NCBI GenBank assembly: GCA_902492855.1
Contig: CABUMU010000118.1
Location: forward strand, 1-5,568
Direction: 5' to 3'
DNA length: 5,568 nucleotides
From: an uncultured Collinsella sp.
Lineage (GTDB): Bacteria > Actinomycetota > Coriobacteriia > Coriobacteriales > Coriobacteriaceae
In this document: positions 1 through 5,129 of the stretch, in pieces
How the letters are laid out: each line of letters opens with the position of its first letter
Position numbering within the stretch: the stretch's first letter is position 1
The notes under the pieces: generated by a model
What the model was told of the DNA's origin: nothing
The model's input: the letters and a program-made list of their open reading frames with translations, nothing else
The model's database searches: none
Program-made: the position numbers and the translations under genes

Positions 1-193
1 TGTTACAGATCGAGATGAACGCACAGGCCAAGCCGAAAATCTCAATCTGTAACATGTAGACCACTTTTGACCGTCTAGTTGTTACAGATCGAGACAAACG
101 GAATAAGCCGGGCCAAAAATCTCGATCCGTAACATCTAGCCGAGTTTTTGGGTCCTAGCTGTTACAGATTGAGACAAACGGAATAGGCCGAGC
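1..193. repeat. Left array of 55-bp palindromic repeats, period about 80 bp
   Basis: Two full units lie at 1-54 and 80-134, and a half-unit at 160-193. Each full unit starts with an arm like TGTTACAGATCGAGAC and ends with its near-complement (39-54, 119-134), so each can form a stem of about 15-16 bp around a loop of about 22 nt. The linkers 55-79 and 135-159 are both exactly 25 bp. They are themselves related (TAG near the left end, a central T-run, CTA near the right end). The half-unit at 160 matches unit 2 up to about 193 and then stops, five bases short of the lacI stop codon (198-200). The array may begin before the window. No protein is encoded. The units resemble REP/MITE-like intergenic palindromes. 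No canonical terminator T-tract directly follows the stems, so a role in ending the lacI transcript is possible but unproven. Confidence 0.85.
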
Positions 194-197
194 ACGT

Positions 198-1208
198 CTA
201 CGCCCGCAAGTCCTTTACGCTGGAACGCTCGACCAACACGCCCGAGACGAGCGTACGGCTTCTGGAGCTCGGAGCTTCCAGACCCGCGACGACCTCGTTG
301 AGCGCACGGACGCCCAGCTCGCGGTGGCGAAACTTCACCGACGTCAAAATCGAGTTGGGAATCGTCTTATAGAGCTCATCGTCGAAGCCGATCACGGACA
401 CATCATTGGGCACACTGAGCCCTTTGTCACGTAGAGCCATCATCACGCCGTTTGCCATGCAGTCGTTAGCAGCGAGGACCGCCGTGCAATCGGGCCTATC
501 GGCAAGCACAAGGCCCGCGGCATAGCCACTATCCGCATTCCAATCGCCTTGCAGAGGCTCGGGCGGCTCAATGCCACGCGCCTCGAGTGCCGCACGCCAA
601 CCTTTCATACGGCACTGGCTCGACAACGACTCTTTCTTACCAGAGACGAAGTACACGTTTTTATGCCCATGGTTCAAGAAGTACTCGCACGCCATGCGCG
701 CGCCGCCCTCTTGGTCGTCACTGACGGTGGAGCAGGTAGGATGTTCCATCGGTGTGATAATCACCGTCTTGAGGTCCTTCGGTGCCTCAAAGGTATCAAA
801 GTCATCGACCATCTGACGCAGGTTGAAGATCATGCCATCAACAGGCAGCTGCGACATCCTACGCGCCGCTTCGGCAAGGGTCATCTTCTCCCCCGCCCGC
901 TTCTTAATCATCGTGAGCGCAAAGCCGCGTTCTTCGGCGGCATCGGCGATACCGTCAATCATGTCCACGGCGCCGCCCGACAAGTGGAACATCACCACGC
1001 CGATGCACCCGTAACGGCCCAACTTGAGCGAACGCGCGGCAAAGTTGGTTCGAAACCCGAGCGCCTCCATAGCCGAATGGACCTTATCGCGTGTCGACTC
1101 TCGCACGCTATTGGGCTCGTTGATCACACGCGAAACCGTCTTGAGAGAAACGCCCGCGGCAACTGCCACATCATTCATTGAGACATTTTTCTTGTCCATC
1201 GTTGCCAC
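198..1208 (-). CDS. LacI-family transcriptional regulator, probable repressor of lacE-lacG
   Basis: This cytoplasmic, sugar-responsive DNA-binding protein has 336 residues from the GTG at 1206-1208, typical for the family. An N-terminal helix-turn-helix spans about residues 10-31 (NDVAVAAGVSLKTVSRVIN). A hinge helix at about 55-63 (NFAARSLKL) includes the leucine expected to wedge into a central CG step of the operator. A periplasmic-binding-protein-like effector domain follows to the C-terminus, with the family signature VIGFDDE late in the protein. The GTG is preferred because GGAG lies 5 nt upstream. The in-frame ATG at 1197-1199 is 14 nt from that GGAG, and the longest frame (start 1259) adds an unconserved-looking extension. 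The gene is divergent from lacE, and the 24-bp palindrome between them is the likely target. The inducer is inferred to be a sugar or sugar phosphate from the lactose pathway. Lactose PTS operons of Gram-positive cocci usually use a DeoR-type LacR, so this is a different regulator type. No obvious intrinsic terminator follows the gene. Confidence 0.93.
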   Translation of the reverse strand: MATMDKKNVSMNDVAVAAGVSLKTVSRVINEPNSVRESTRDKVHSAMEALGFRTNFAARSLKLGRYGCIGVVMFHLSGGAVDMIDGIADAAEERGFALTMIKKRAGEKMTLAEAARRMSQLPVDGMIFNLRQMVDDFDTFEAPKDLKTVIITPMEHPTCSTVSDDQEGGARMACEYFLNHGHKNVYFVSGKKESLSSQCRMKGWRAALEARGIEPPEPLQGDWNADSGYAAGLVLADRPDCTAVLAANDCMANGVMMALRDKGLSVPNDVSVIGFDDELYKTIPNSILTSVKFRHRELGVRALNEVVAGLEAPSSRSRTLVSGVLVERSSVKDLRA

Positions 1209-1213
1209 TGCTT

Positions 1214-1217
1214 CTCC
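1214..1217 (-). promoter_or_regulatory. Ribosome binding site deciding the regulator's GTG start
   Basis: On the minus strand GGAG (within GTGGAGAAG) is followed by 5 nt and then GTG at 1208-1206. This is standard Shine-Dalgarno spacing and argues for the GTG over the ATG three codons downstream. A possible -10 box for the gene (TATGCT, minus strand 1256-1251) lies upstream, but no convincing -35 goes with it. Confidence 0.6.
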
Positions 1218-1345
1218 ACTCGGTTCTCTATCGCTTGTTTTTTGCGTTCTAGCATACACTACCTGCCTGACTGATAAATCAACCGTTTACCGGACAATAT
1301 CGACCGCTCACCCGTGTATCCTTGTTGCTCTTCCAAAAATGTCTT

Positions 1346-1382
1346 ACGTTGTCATTAACGAAATGACAACGTTGTCATTTCG
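1346..1382. promoter_or_regulatory. LacI-type operator: 24-bp perfect palindrome plus a third half-site
   Basis: Positions 1359-1382 are a perfect 24-bp inverted repeat with arms CGAAATGACAAC / GTTGTCATTTCG and a central CG step, as LacI-family operators usually have. The right half-site ACGTTGTCATT (1369-1379) also occurs in direct orientation at 1346-1356, exactly 23 bp away. That copy pairs with the left half of the palindrome to give a second, overlapping inverted repeat (1346-1356 with 1362-1372, spacer 5). The site lies between the divergent regulator and lacE, so it can control both. Binding by the adjacent LacI-type protein is inferred from position and symmetry. Confidence 0.8.
1350..1378 (+). 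promoter_or_regulatory. Candidate lacE promoter embedded in the operator
   Basis: TTGTCA (1350-1355, five of six to the -35 consensus) and TGTCAT (1373-1378, four of six to the -10 consensus) are 17 bp apart. Both hexamers fall inside the palindromic operator, which would fit repression by occlusion. The -10 is weak. An alternative is TTGTTG (1322-1327) with TACGTT (1345-1350), also spaced by 17 bp. The assignment is tentative. Confidence 0.3.
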
Positions 1383-1387
1383 CAATG

Positions 1388-1406
1388 CCTTCCTTAAGCA
1401 GGAAGG
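1388..1406 (+). other. Small hairpin in the lacE 5' leader
   Basis: CCTTCCT (1388-1394) and AGGAAGG (1400-1406) form a perfect 7-bp stem with a 5-nt loop. No T-tract follows, so it is not a terminator. It would lie near the 5' end of a lacE transcript started at the operator-embedded promoter, where such stems can protect mRNA. It could also be chance. Confidence 0.3.
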
Positions 1407-1483
1407 TTTCCGGGCAGTCCTGACCATCCATCGACGACCAGTTCCATCCACATGCATCGCGCATCAAGTAGCAAAGGTGCTTT

Positions 1484-3265
1484 ATGGACGCCATCGTAAA
1501 GATGCTCGAAAAGCATCAGCCGTTCTTTGAGAAGATCTCGAGGAACATCTACCTCCAGGCTATTAAGGACGGATTCCTTGGGTGCATGCCCATCGTCCTC
1601 ACCTCTTCGATCTTTCTGCTCATTGCCACCCTTCCTGGCGTAGTTGGCATCACGCTGCCCCAGCCGCTCATCGACTGGTGCAACAAGCTGTACAACTTCA
1701 CCATGGGCGTCATGGGCATCATGGTCGCCGGAACCACTGCCAAGAACTTTACGGCTTCCATGAACCGTCGCATGCCCGCCGGCAAGGTGCTCAACGACGG
1801 TTCCACCATGGTGGCCGCCCAGTGCAGCATGCTGCTGCTCGCAGTCACGCAGTTCACCACCAAGTTCAACGGCTCCGAGCTTTCGGTCTTCGATTGCACC
1901 AGCATGGGTACGCGTGGTCTGTTCTCGGCCTATATCGCCGCGTTCATTACCGTTTGGGTCTATAAGTTCTGCGTCTCTCGCGATCTGACCATTAAGCTGC
2001 CCAAGGAGGTCCCGGGCGCCATCGCTCAGAACTTCCGTGACATCATCCCCTTTGGCGGCGCCGTCATCATCTGCGGCATCATCGATGTCGTCGTGCGCAA
2101 CCTCATGGGCGTTCCGTTCTCCGAGCTGCTCATCAAGCTGCTCTCCCCGCTCTTCACTGCAGCAGAAACCTATCCTGGCCTTATCCTTATTCAGGCGGCC
2201 ACCGCGTTCTTCTGGTTCATCGGCGTCCACGGTCCTTCGATCGTCCAGCCGGGCATCGACCCCATCCGTCTTGCCAACCAGGCCGAGAACCTGCAGGTTC
2301 TGCTGGCCGGTGGTCACCCCGCCCATTCCCTCACCTTTAACATGTCGCTCGTGGGTGAGTTCGGCGGCACCGGCGCCACGTTCATCGTGCCGCTTCTGCT
2401 GATTCTCTTTATGAAGTCCAAGCAGCTCAAAGCCGTCGGTAAGGCCTCGATTGTTCCTGTTGCCTTCGCCGTCAACGAACCGCTGCTCTTTGGCGCGCCG
2501 ATGATCCTTAACCCCTACATGCTCATCCCTTTTGTTGCCGCCGGCTGCGTCAATGTGAGTGTTGCCAAGTTCTTTATCGATAACGTGGGCATGAACGGCT
2601 TCTCCTTCGTGGTGCCTTGGGCTACTCCTGCCCCCATCGGCATCTTCATCACCACAAACTTCCAGCTTATCGCCCTGGTGTTTGTCGCAATCATCATCTT
2701 GCTGGACGCCATCATCTACCTGCCGTTCTTAAAGGCATACGATAAGTTGCTCTGTGACCAGGAGGCCGAGCGCGCCGCCGAGCTGGGTCTCGAGTCCGAT
2801 GGTGCTGCCAGCACCCCTGCGCCCGTCATCGAGCCGACCGCCGCTGCCGCCGACAGCGAGCCTGCCGCCGACAGCGAGCCTGCCGCCGACAGCAAGCCTG
2901 TCGCCGATCAGCCCGAGCCCGCAGCCAACGCATCCGCTAAGAAGGATGTCGACGGTCTGAAGGTCCTCGTCCTGTGCGCCGGCGCCGGCACCTCTGCCAT
3001 GCTTGCCAACGCCATCAAGGAAGGTGCTGCGCAGACCGGAGAGAACATCGCTTCCTCCGCAGGCGCCTATGGCCAGCACACTGCCATCATGGATCAGTAC
3101 GACGTCATCGTGCTCGCCCCGCAGGTTCGTAGCTACTACAACGACATGAAGGCCGACACCGATCGTCTGGGCATTAAGCTGCTCGCTCCCCGCGGTAAGG
3201 AATATATCGACCTTACCCGCGACCCCGCTGGCGCCATCAAGTGGCTCCGCGAGAACCTCGACTAG
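1484..3265 (+). CDS. lacE: PTS lactose-specific EIICB component (lactose permease-phosphotransferase)
   Basis: This integral membrane sugar transporter imports lactose and phosphorylates it, taking the phosphate from EIIA-Lac through its own EIIB domain. It has 593 residues, close to the size of lactose EIICB proteins. EIIC covers about residues 1-425. It has the N-terminal LQAIKDGFLGCMP segment, many hydrophobic helices (for example about 33-54, 145-163, 187-206, 235-250, 395-420), the GVHGP motif (His249) and NEPLLFGAP (Glu332). The corresponding His and Glu contact sugar in the solved EIIC of this superfamily. An Ala/Pro/Glu/Asp linker spans about 430-488. EIIB covers about 489-593, with the phosphocysteine motif LVLCAGAGTSAM (Cys498) and the lactose-type signatures SAGAYG and LAPQVRSYY. 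These EIIB motifs, the C-B fusion and the lacG neighbour point to lactose rather than cellobiose. SD-like AAAGGTG (1473-1479) precedes the ATG. No lacF (EIIA) is adjacent. Confidence 0.95.
   Translation: MDAIVKMLEKHQPFFEKISRNIYLQAIKDGFLGCMPIVLTSSIFLLIATLPGVVGITLPQPLIDWCNKLYNFTMGVMGIMVAGTTAKNFTASMNRRMPAGKVLNDGSTMVAAQCSMLLLAVTQFTTKFNGSELSVFDCTSMGTRGLFSAYIAAFITVWVYKFCVSRDLTIKLPKEVPGAIAQNFRDIIPFGGAVIICGIIDVVVRNLMGVPFSELLIKLLSPLFTAAETYPGLILIQAATAFFWFIGVHGPSIVQPGIDPIRLANQAENLQVLLAGGHPAHSLTFNMSLVGEFGGTGATFIVPLLLILFMKSKQLKAVGKASIVPVAFAVNEPLLFGAPMILNPYMLIPFVAAGCVNVSVAKFFIDNVGMNGFSFVVPWATPAPIGIFITTNFQLIALVFVAIIILLDAIIYLPFLKAYDKLLCDQEAERAAELGLESDGAASTPAPVIEPTAAAADSEPAADSEPAADSKPVADQPEPAANASAKKDVDGLKVLVLCAGAGTSAMLANAIKEGAAQTGENIASSAGAYGQHTAIMDQYDVIVLAPQVRSYYNDMKADTDRLGIKLLAPRGKEYIDLTRDPAGAIKWLRENLD
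2846..2899 (+). repeat. 18-bp tandem repeat (three copies) in the lacE linker
   Basis: Three consecutive 18-bp units (2846-2863, 2864-2881, 2882-2899) encode AADSEP, AADSEP, AADSKP, residues 455-472. Copies 1 and 2 are identical and copy 3 differs by one base (Glu to Lys). The unit length is a multiple of three, so copy-number change would lengthen or shorten the EIIC-EIIB linker without a frameshift. Confidence 0.9.
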
Positions 3266-3279
3266 TTCCTCCCTCTGTT

Positions 3280-3306
3280 GGTGCCCGGATCCCCAGTTCG
3301 GGCACC
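3280..3306 (+). other. Intercistronic hairpin between lacE and lacG
   Basis: GGTGCCCG (3280-3287) and CGGGCACC (3299-3306) make a perfect 8-bp GC-rich stem with an 11-nt loop, 14 bp after the lacE stop. The sequence after the stem (TCTCCCTATTCG) has no T-run, so it is not a classical intrinsic terminator. It could stabilise the lacE 3' end, mark a processing site or attenuate partially. lacG has its own good ribosome binding site downstream. Confidence 0.6.
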
Positions 3307-3340
3307 TCTCCCTATTCGTATCCCACAGAAAGGATGACTC

Positions 3341-4762
3341 ATGACCAACCCCATGCAGTTCCCCGACGGCTTTGTGTTTGGCGGCGCCACCGCTGCTTAC
3401 CAGGTTGAGGGCGAGACCCGTACGCACGGCAAGGGCAAAGTGCCCTGGGACGATTTCCTGGCTGCTCAGGGTCGCTTCTCCCCCGACCCCGCAAGCGATT
3501 TCTACAACAAGTACCCGGTCGATATCGACCTGTGCCAGCGCTTCGGCATCAACGGTATCCGTGTCTCCATCGCTTGGAGCCGCATCTTCCCCAATGGCAC
3601 CGGCGAGATTAACCCCGAGGGCGTCGCTTTCTATCACGAGCTTTTCGCCACCTGCAACAAAGCTGGCGTTATCCCCTATGTCACGCTCGATCACTTCGAT
3701 ACGCCCGAGGCCTTTTACCAGAACGGCGGCGAGGGTTTCCTAACGCGCACGACGATCGACGCCTTTGTCGAGTATGCCAAGTTCTGCTTTGCCGAGTTCA
3801 CCGAGGTCAAGCACTGGTTTACCTTTAACGAGATTCCCGCGACCGCCGAGGGCAGCTTTATCGTCGGCAACTGGCCGCACGGCGAGAAGTATCGCCTGGA
3901 CAAGGCTTTCCAGCTCATGCACAACATGATGGTGGCCCACGCCAAGGCCGTCGTCGCCTTCCATGAGGGCGGCTTTGAGGGCGAGATCGGCATTGTCCAG
4001 AACCTGGAGCCCAAGTATCCCCTCGATCCCAACAGCGCTGCCGACTGCGAGGCAGCTCGCATGGCCGATGTCATCAACAACCGCTGGGTACTCGACGCCA
4101 CCTTCCGCGGCCACTATGCAGCTGATACCTTGGAGGCTGCGACCAAGCTGGCCCATATCGCCGGCGGCGAGCTCGACGTCCGCGACGAGGACATCGCCGC
4201 GCTGACCGCCGCGCTCCCTTACAACGATTGCCTGGGCGTCAACACCTACAAGTGCCAGTTCCTGCGTGCCGCCGAGGGCGAAAACGACATCAACCACAAT
4301 GGCACCGGCGACAAGGGCTCCTCGCGCTGGTTCCTCAAGGGCGTGGGCGAGTCATGCGTGCGCGAAGGCGTACCCACCACCGATTGGGACTGGATCATCT
4401 ATCCCGAGGGCCTCTACGACCTGCTGCTGCGCATTAAGAACGATTACCCCAACTACAAGAAGATCTACATCACCGAGAACGGCATGGGCTATAAGGACGA
4501 CTTCGAGGACGGCTTTATCGACGACGCCCCTCGCATCGACTACATGCGTCAGCATCTCGCATGGATCCTCAAGGCAATCGACGGCGGCGTAAACGTCGAC
4601 GGTTACTTTGTGTGGTCGCTACAGGACCAGTTCTCCTGGACCAACGGCTATAACAAGCGCTATGGCCTGTTCTACATCGACTTTGAGACCCAGAAGCGCT
4701 ACCCCAAGGCGAGCGCGTACTGGTACAAGAACGTCGCGGAGACCGGCCTGCTCATGGCCTAG
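3341..4762 (+). CDS. lacG: 6-phospho-beta-galactosidase (glycoside hydrolase family 1)
   Basis: This cytoplasmic enzyme hydrolyses lactose-6-phosphate, delivered by LacE, to galactose-6-phosphate and glucose (EC 3.2.1.85). Its 473 residues match the family length of about 470. The GH1 start FPDGFVFGGATAAYQVEG is present. The acid/base glutamate lies in TFNEIP (Glu164) and the nucleophile in YITENGMGY (Glu379). The phosphate-binding cluster SWTNGYNKRYG supplies Ser432, Lys439 and Tyr441, with Trp433 next to the serine. These sit about four residues after their numbers in Lactococcus LacG (Glu160, Glu375, Ser428, Trp429, Lys435, Tyr437), as I recall them. Segments such as EPKYPLD, TDWDWIIYPEGLYD and NYKKIYITENG look like LacG rather than phospho-beta-glucosidase. 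The ATG follows AAAGGA (3329-3334) by 6 nt. It is cotranscribed with lacE, 75 bp downstream. Activity on other 6-phospho-beta-galactosides is possible. Confidence 0.96.
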   Translation: MTNPMQFPDGFVFGGATAAYQVEGETRTHGKGKVPWDDFLAAQGRFSPDPASDFYNKYPVDIDLCQRFGINGIRVSIAWSRIFPNGTGEINPEGVAFYHELFATCNKAGVIPYVTLDHFDTPEAFYQNGGEGFLTRTTIDAFVEYAKFCFAEFTEVKHWFTFNEIPATAEGSFIVGNWPHGEKYRLDKAFQLMHNMMVAHAKAVVAFHEGGFEGEIGIVQNLEPKYPLDPNSAADCEAARMADVINNRWVLDATFRGHYAADTLEAATKLAHIAGGELDVRDEDIAALTAALPYNDCLGVNTYKCQFLRAAEGENDINHNGTGDKGSSRWFLKGVGESCVREGVPTTDWDWIIYPEGLYDLLLRIKNDYPNYKKIYITENGMGYKDDFEDGFIDDAPRIDYMRQHLAWILKAIDGGVNVDGYFVWSLQDQFSWTNGYNKRYGLFYIDFETQKRYPKASAYWYKNVAETGLLMA

Positions 4763-4784
4763 TTTCCGCCGCATACCCCCTGTC

Positions 4785-4833
4785 GGCCGCATGCGAATCC
4801 CTCCACGGGTTCGTATGCGGCCTTTTTGTTTTT
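4785..4833 (+). terminator. Rho-independent terminator of the lacE-lacG operon
   Basis: A 16-bp stem pairs 4785-4800 with 4807-4822 (GGCCGCATGCGAATCC with GGGTTCGTATGCGGCC) and includes two G-U wobbles. It closes a 6-nt loop and is followed at once by TTTTTGTTTTT (4823-4833). It lies 22 bp after the lacG stop codon. This is a textbook strong intrinsic terminator. Confidence 0.95.
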
Positions 4834-4849
4834 GGTGGGCCCGTGCAGG

Positions 4850-4871
4850 CCGTTTGTCTCGATCTGTAACA
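4850..4871 (-). repeat. Inverted half-unit of the palindromic repeat
   Basis: These 22 bp are the exact reverse complement of the left arm plus adjacent bases of the full units (80-101 and 4897-4918). It therefore has reversed polarity relative to the other units. Full units in this window end with an AAAATCTCGAT- or ATATCTCAAT-type right arm, whereas this copy reads GTTTGTCTCGAT before the shared end. It begins 16 bp after the lacG terminator T-tract, mirroring the half-unit that abuts the regulator gene at the other end of the cassette. Confidence 0.8.
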
Positions 4872-4994
4872 TCTAGCAGGGATTTTCGGTCTTAAATGTT
4901 ACAGATCGAGACAAACGGAACGCCCGAGCAGAAATATCTCAATCTGTAACATGTAGACCACTTTTGACCGTCTACCTGTTACAGATCAAGACAA
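4872..4994. repeat. Right array of palindromic repeats
   Basis: A 25-bp linker (4872-4896, about 18 of 25 bases identical to linker 135-159) is followed by a full 55-bp unit (4897-4951), then a second 25-bp linker (4952-4976, 23 of 25 identical to linker 55-79) and a half-unit (4977 to about 4994). The full unit has arms TGTTACAGATCGAGAC (4897-4912) and ATCTCAATCTGTAACA (4936-4951). Linker 4952-4976 carries its own small inverted repeat, GTAGAC / GTCTAC (4953-4958, 4970-4975). Period and unit structure equal those of the array at the window start. Confidence 0.85.
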
Positions 4995-5046
4995 TAAGAT
5001 AGTCAAACCCAAACTTTCCAAGCAGTTATGAAACATGGTTTCTAGT

Positions 5047-5121
5047 TTTCGGTATAACGAACATACTTTCGGTATCATTTAATGGTATTATGATATCGAA
5101 AGTATGTTCGTGATACCGAAA
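5047..5121. promoter_or_regulatory. 75-bp imperfect palindrome, probable operator/promoter of the Fic gene
   Basis: Arms 5047-5077 and 5091-5121 (31 bp each) are complementary at all but two positions around a 13-bp AT-rich centre. The 9-bp word TTTCGGTAT occurs at 5047-5055 and 5067-5075, and its complement at 5113-5121, with a one-base variant at 5093-5101. That gives four sites in two inverted pairs, 20 bp apart within each arm (about two helical turns). A -10-like TATGAT (5089-5094) lies at the centre, and TTTCGG (5067-5072) sits where a weak -35 would be. The right arm ends inside the ribosome binding site AAAGGAG (5119-5125). The layout suits a repressor gripping both sides of the promoter. 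The identity of the repressor is unknown. Confidence 0.7.
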
Positions 5122-5129
5122 GGAGCCGC

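Noticed and set aside
1..193. CRISPR array
   Set aside because: The regular alternation of 55-bp and 25-bp segments is superficially CRISPR-like. However, the 25-bp linkers are related to each other and recur at 4872-4976, whereas CRISPR spacers are unique. The 55-bp palindromes are longer than usual repeats, and no cas genes are nearby.
1383..1483. BglG/LicT-type antiterminator leader or riboswitch upstream of lacE
   Set aside because: The leader has only a small 7-bp hairpin and no terminator with a T-tract. No antiterminator-protein gene is present, and the LacI-type operator accounts for the control.
1394..2326. Long minus-strand open frame (310 aa) opposite lacE
   Set aside because: It is fully explained by codon bias in GC-rich lacE. 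Its product is low-complexity in Gly/Asp/Glu/His, has no recognisable domain, and overlaps a clear lacE reading frame and its leader.
3280..3306. Intrinsic terminator after lacE
   Set aside because: The stem is good, but there is no T-run after it, and lacG follows closely in the same orientation with its own ribosome binding site.
2729..3694. Long minus-strand open frame (321 aa) spanning the lacE end and lacG start
   Set aside because: It crosses two well-supported genes and the intergenic hairpin in antisense. The composition (Gly/Val/Leu/Asp-rich, with a repeat mirroring the 18-bp tandem) is that of a shadow frame.
3341..4762. 6-phospho-beta-glucosidase (bglA-type) assignment
   Set aside because: The segments around TDWDWIIYPEGLYD, the SWTNGYNKRYG phosphate-binding cluster with Trp433, and the lactose-type EIICB partner fit 6-phospho-beta-galactosidase better.
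4608..4895. Plus-strand open frame overlapping the lacG end and terminator
   Set aside because: It is an out-of-frame Arg/Ser/Pro-rich shadow of lacG that reads through the intrinsic terminator, with no ribosome binding site or domain.
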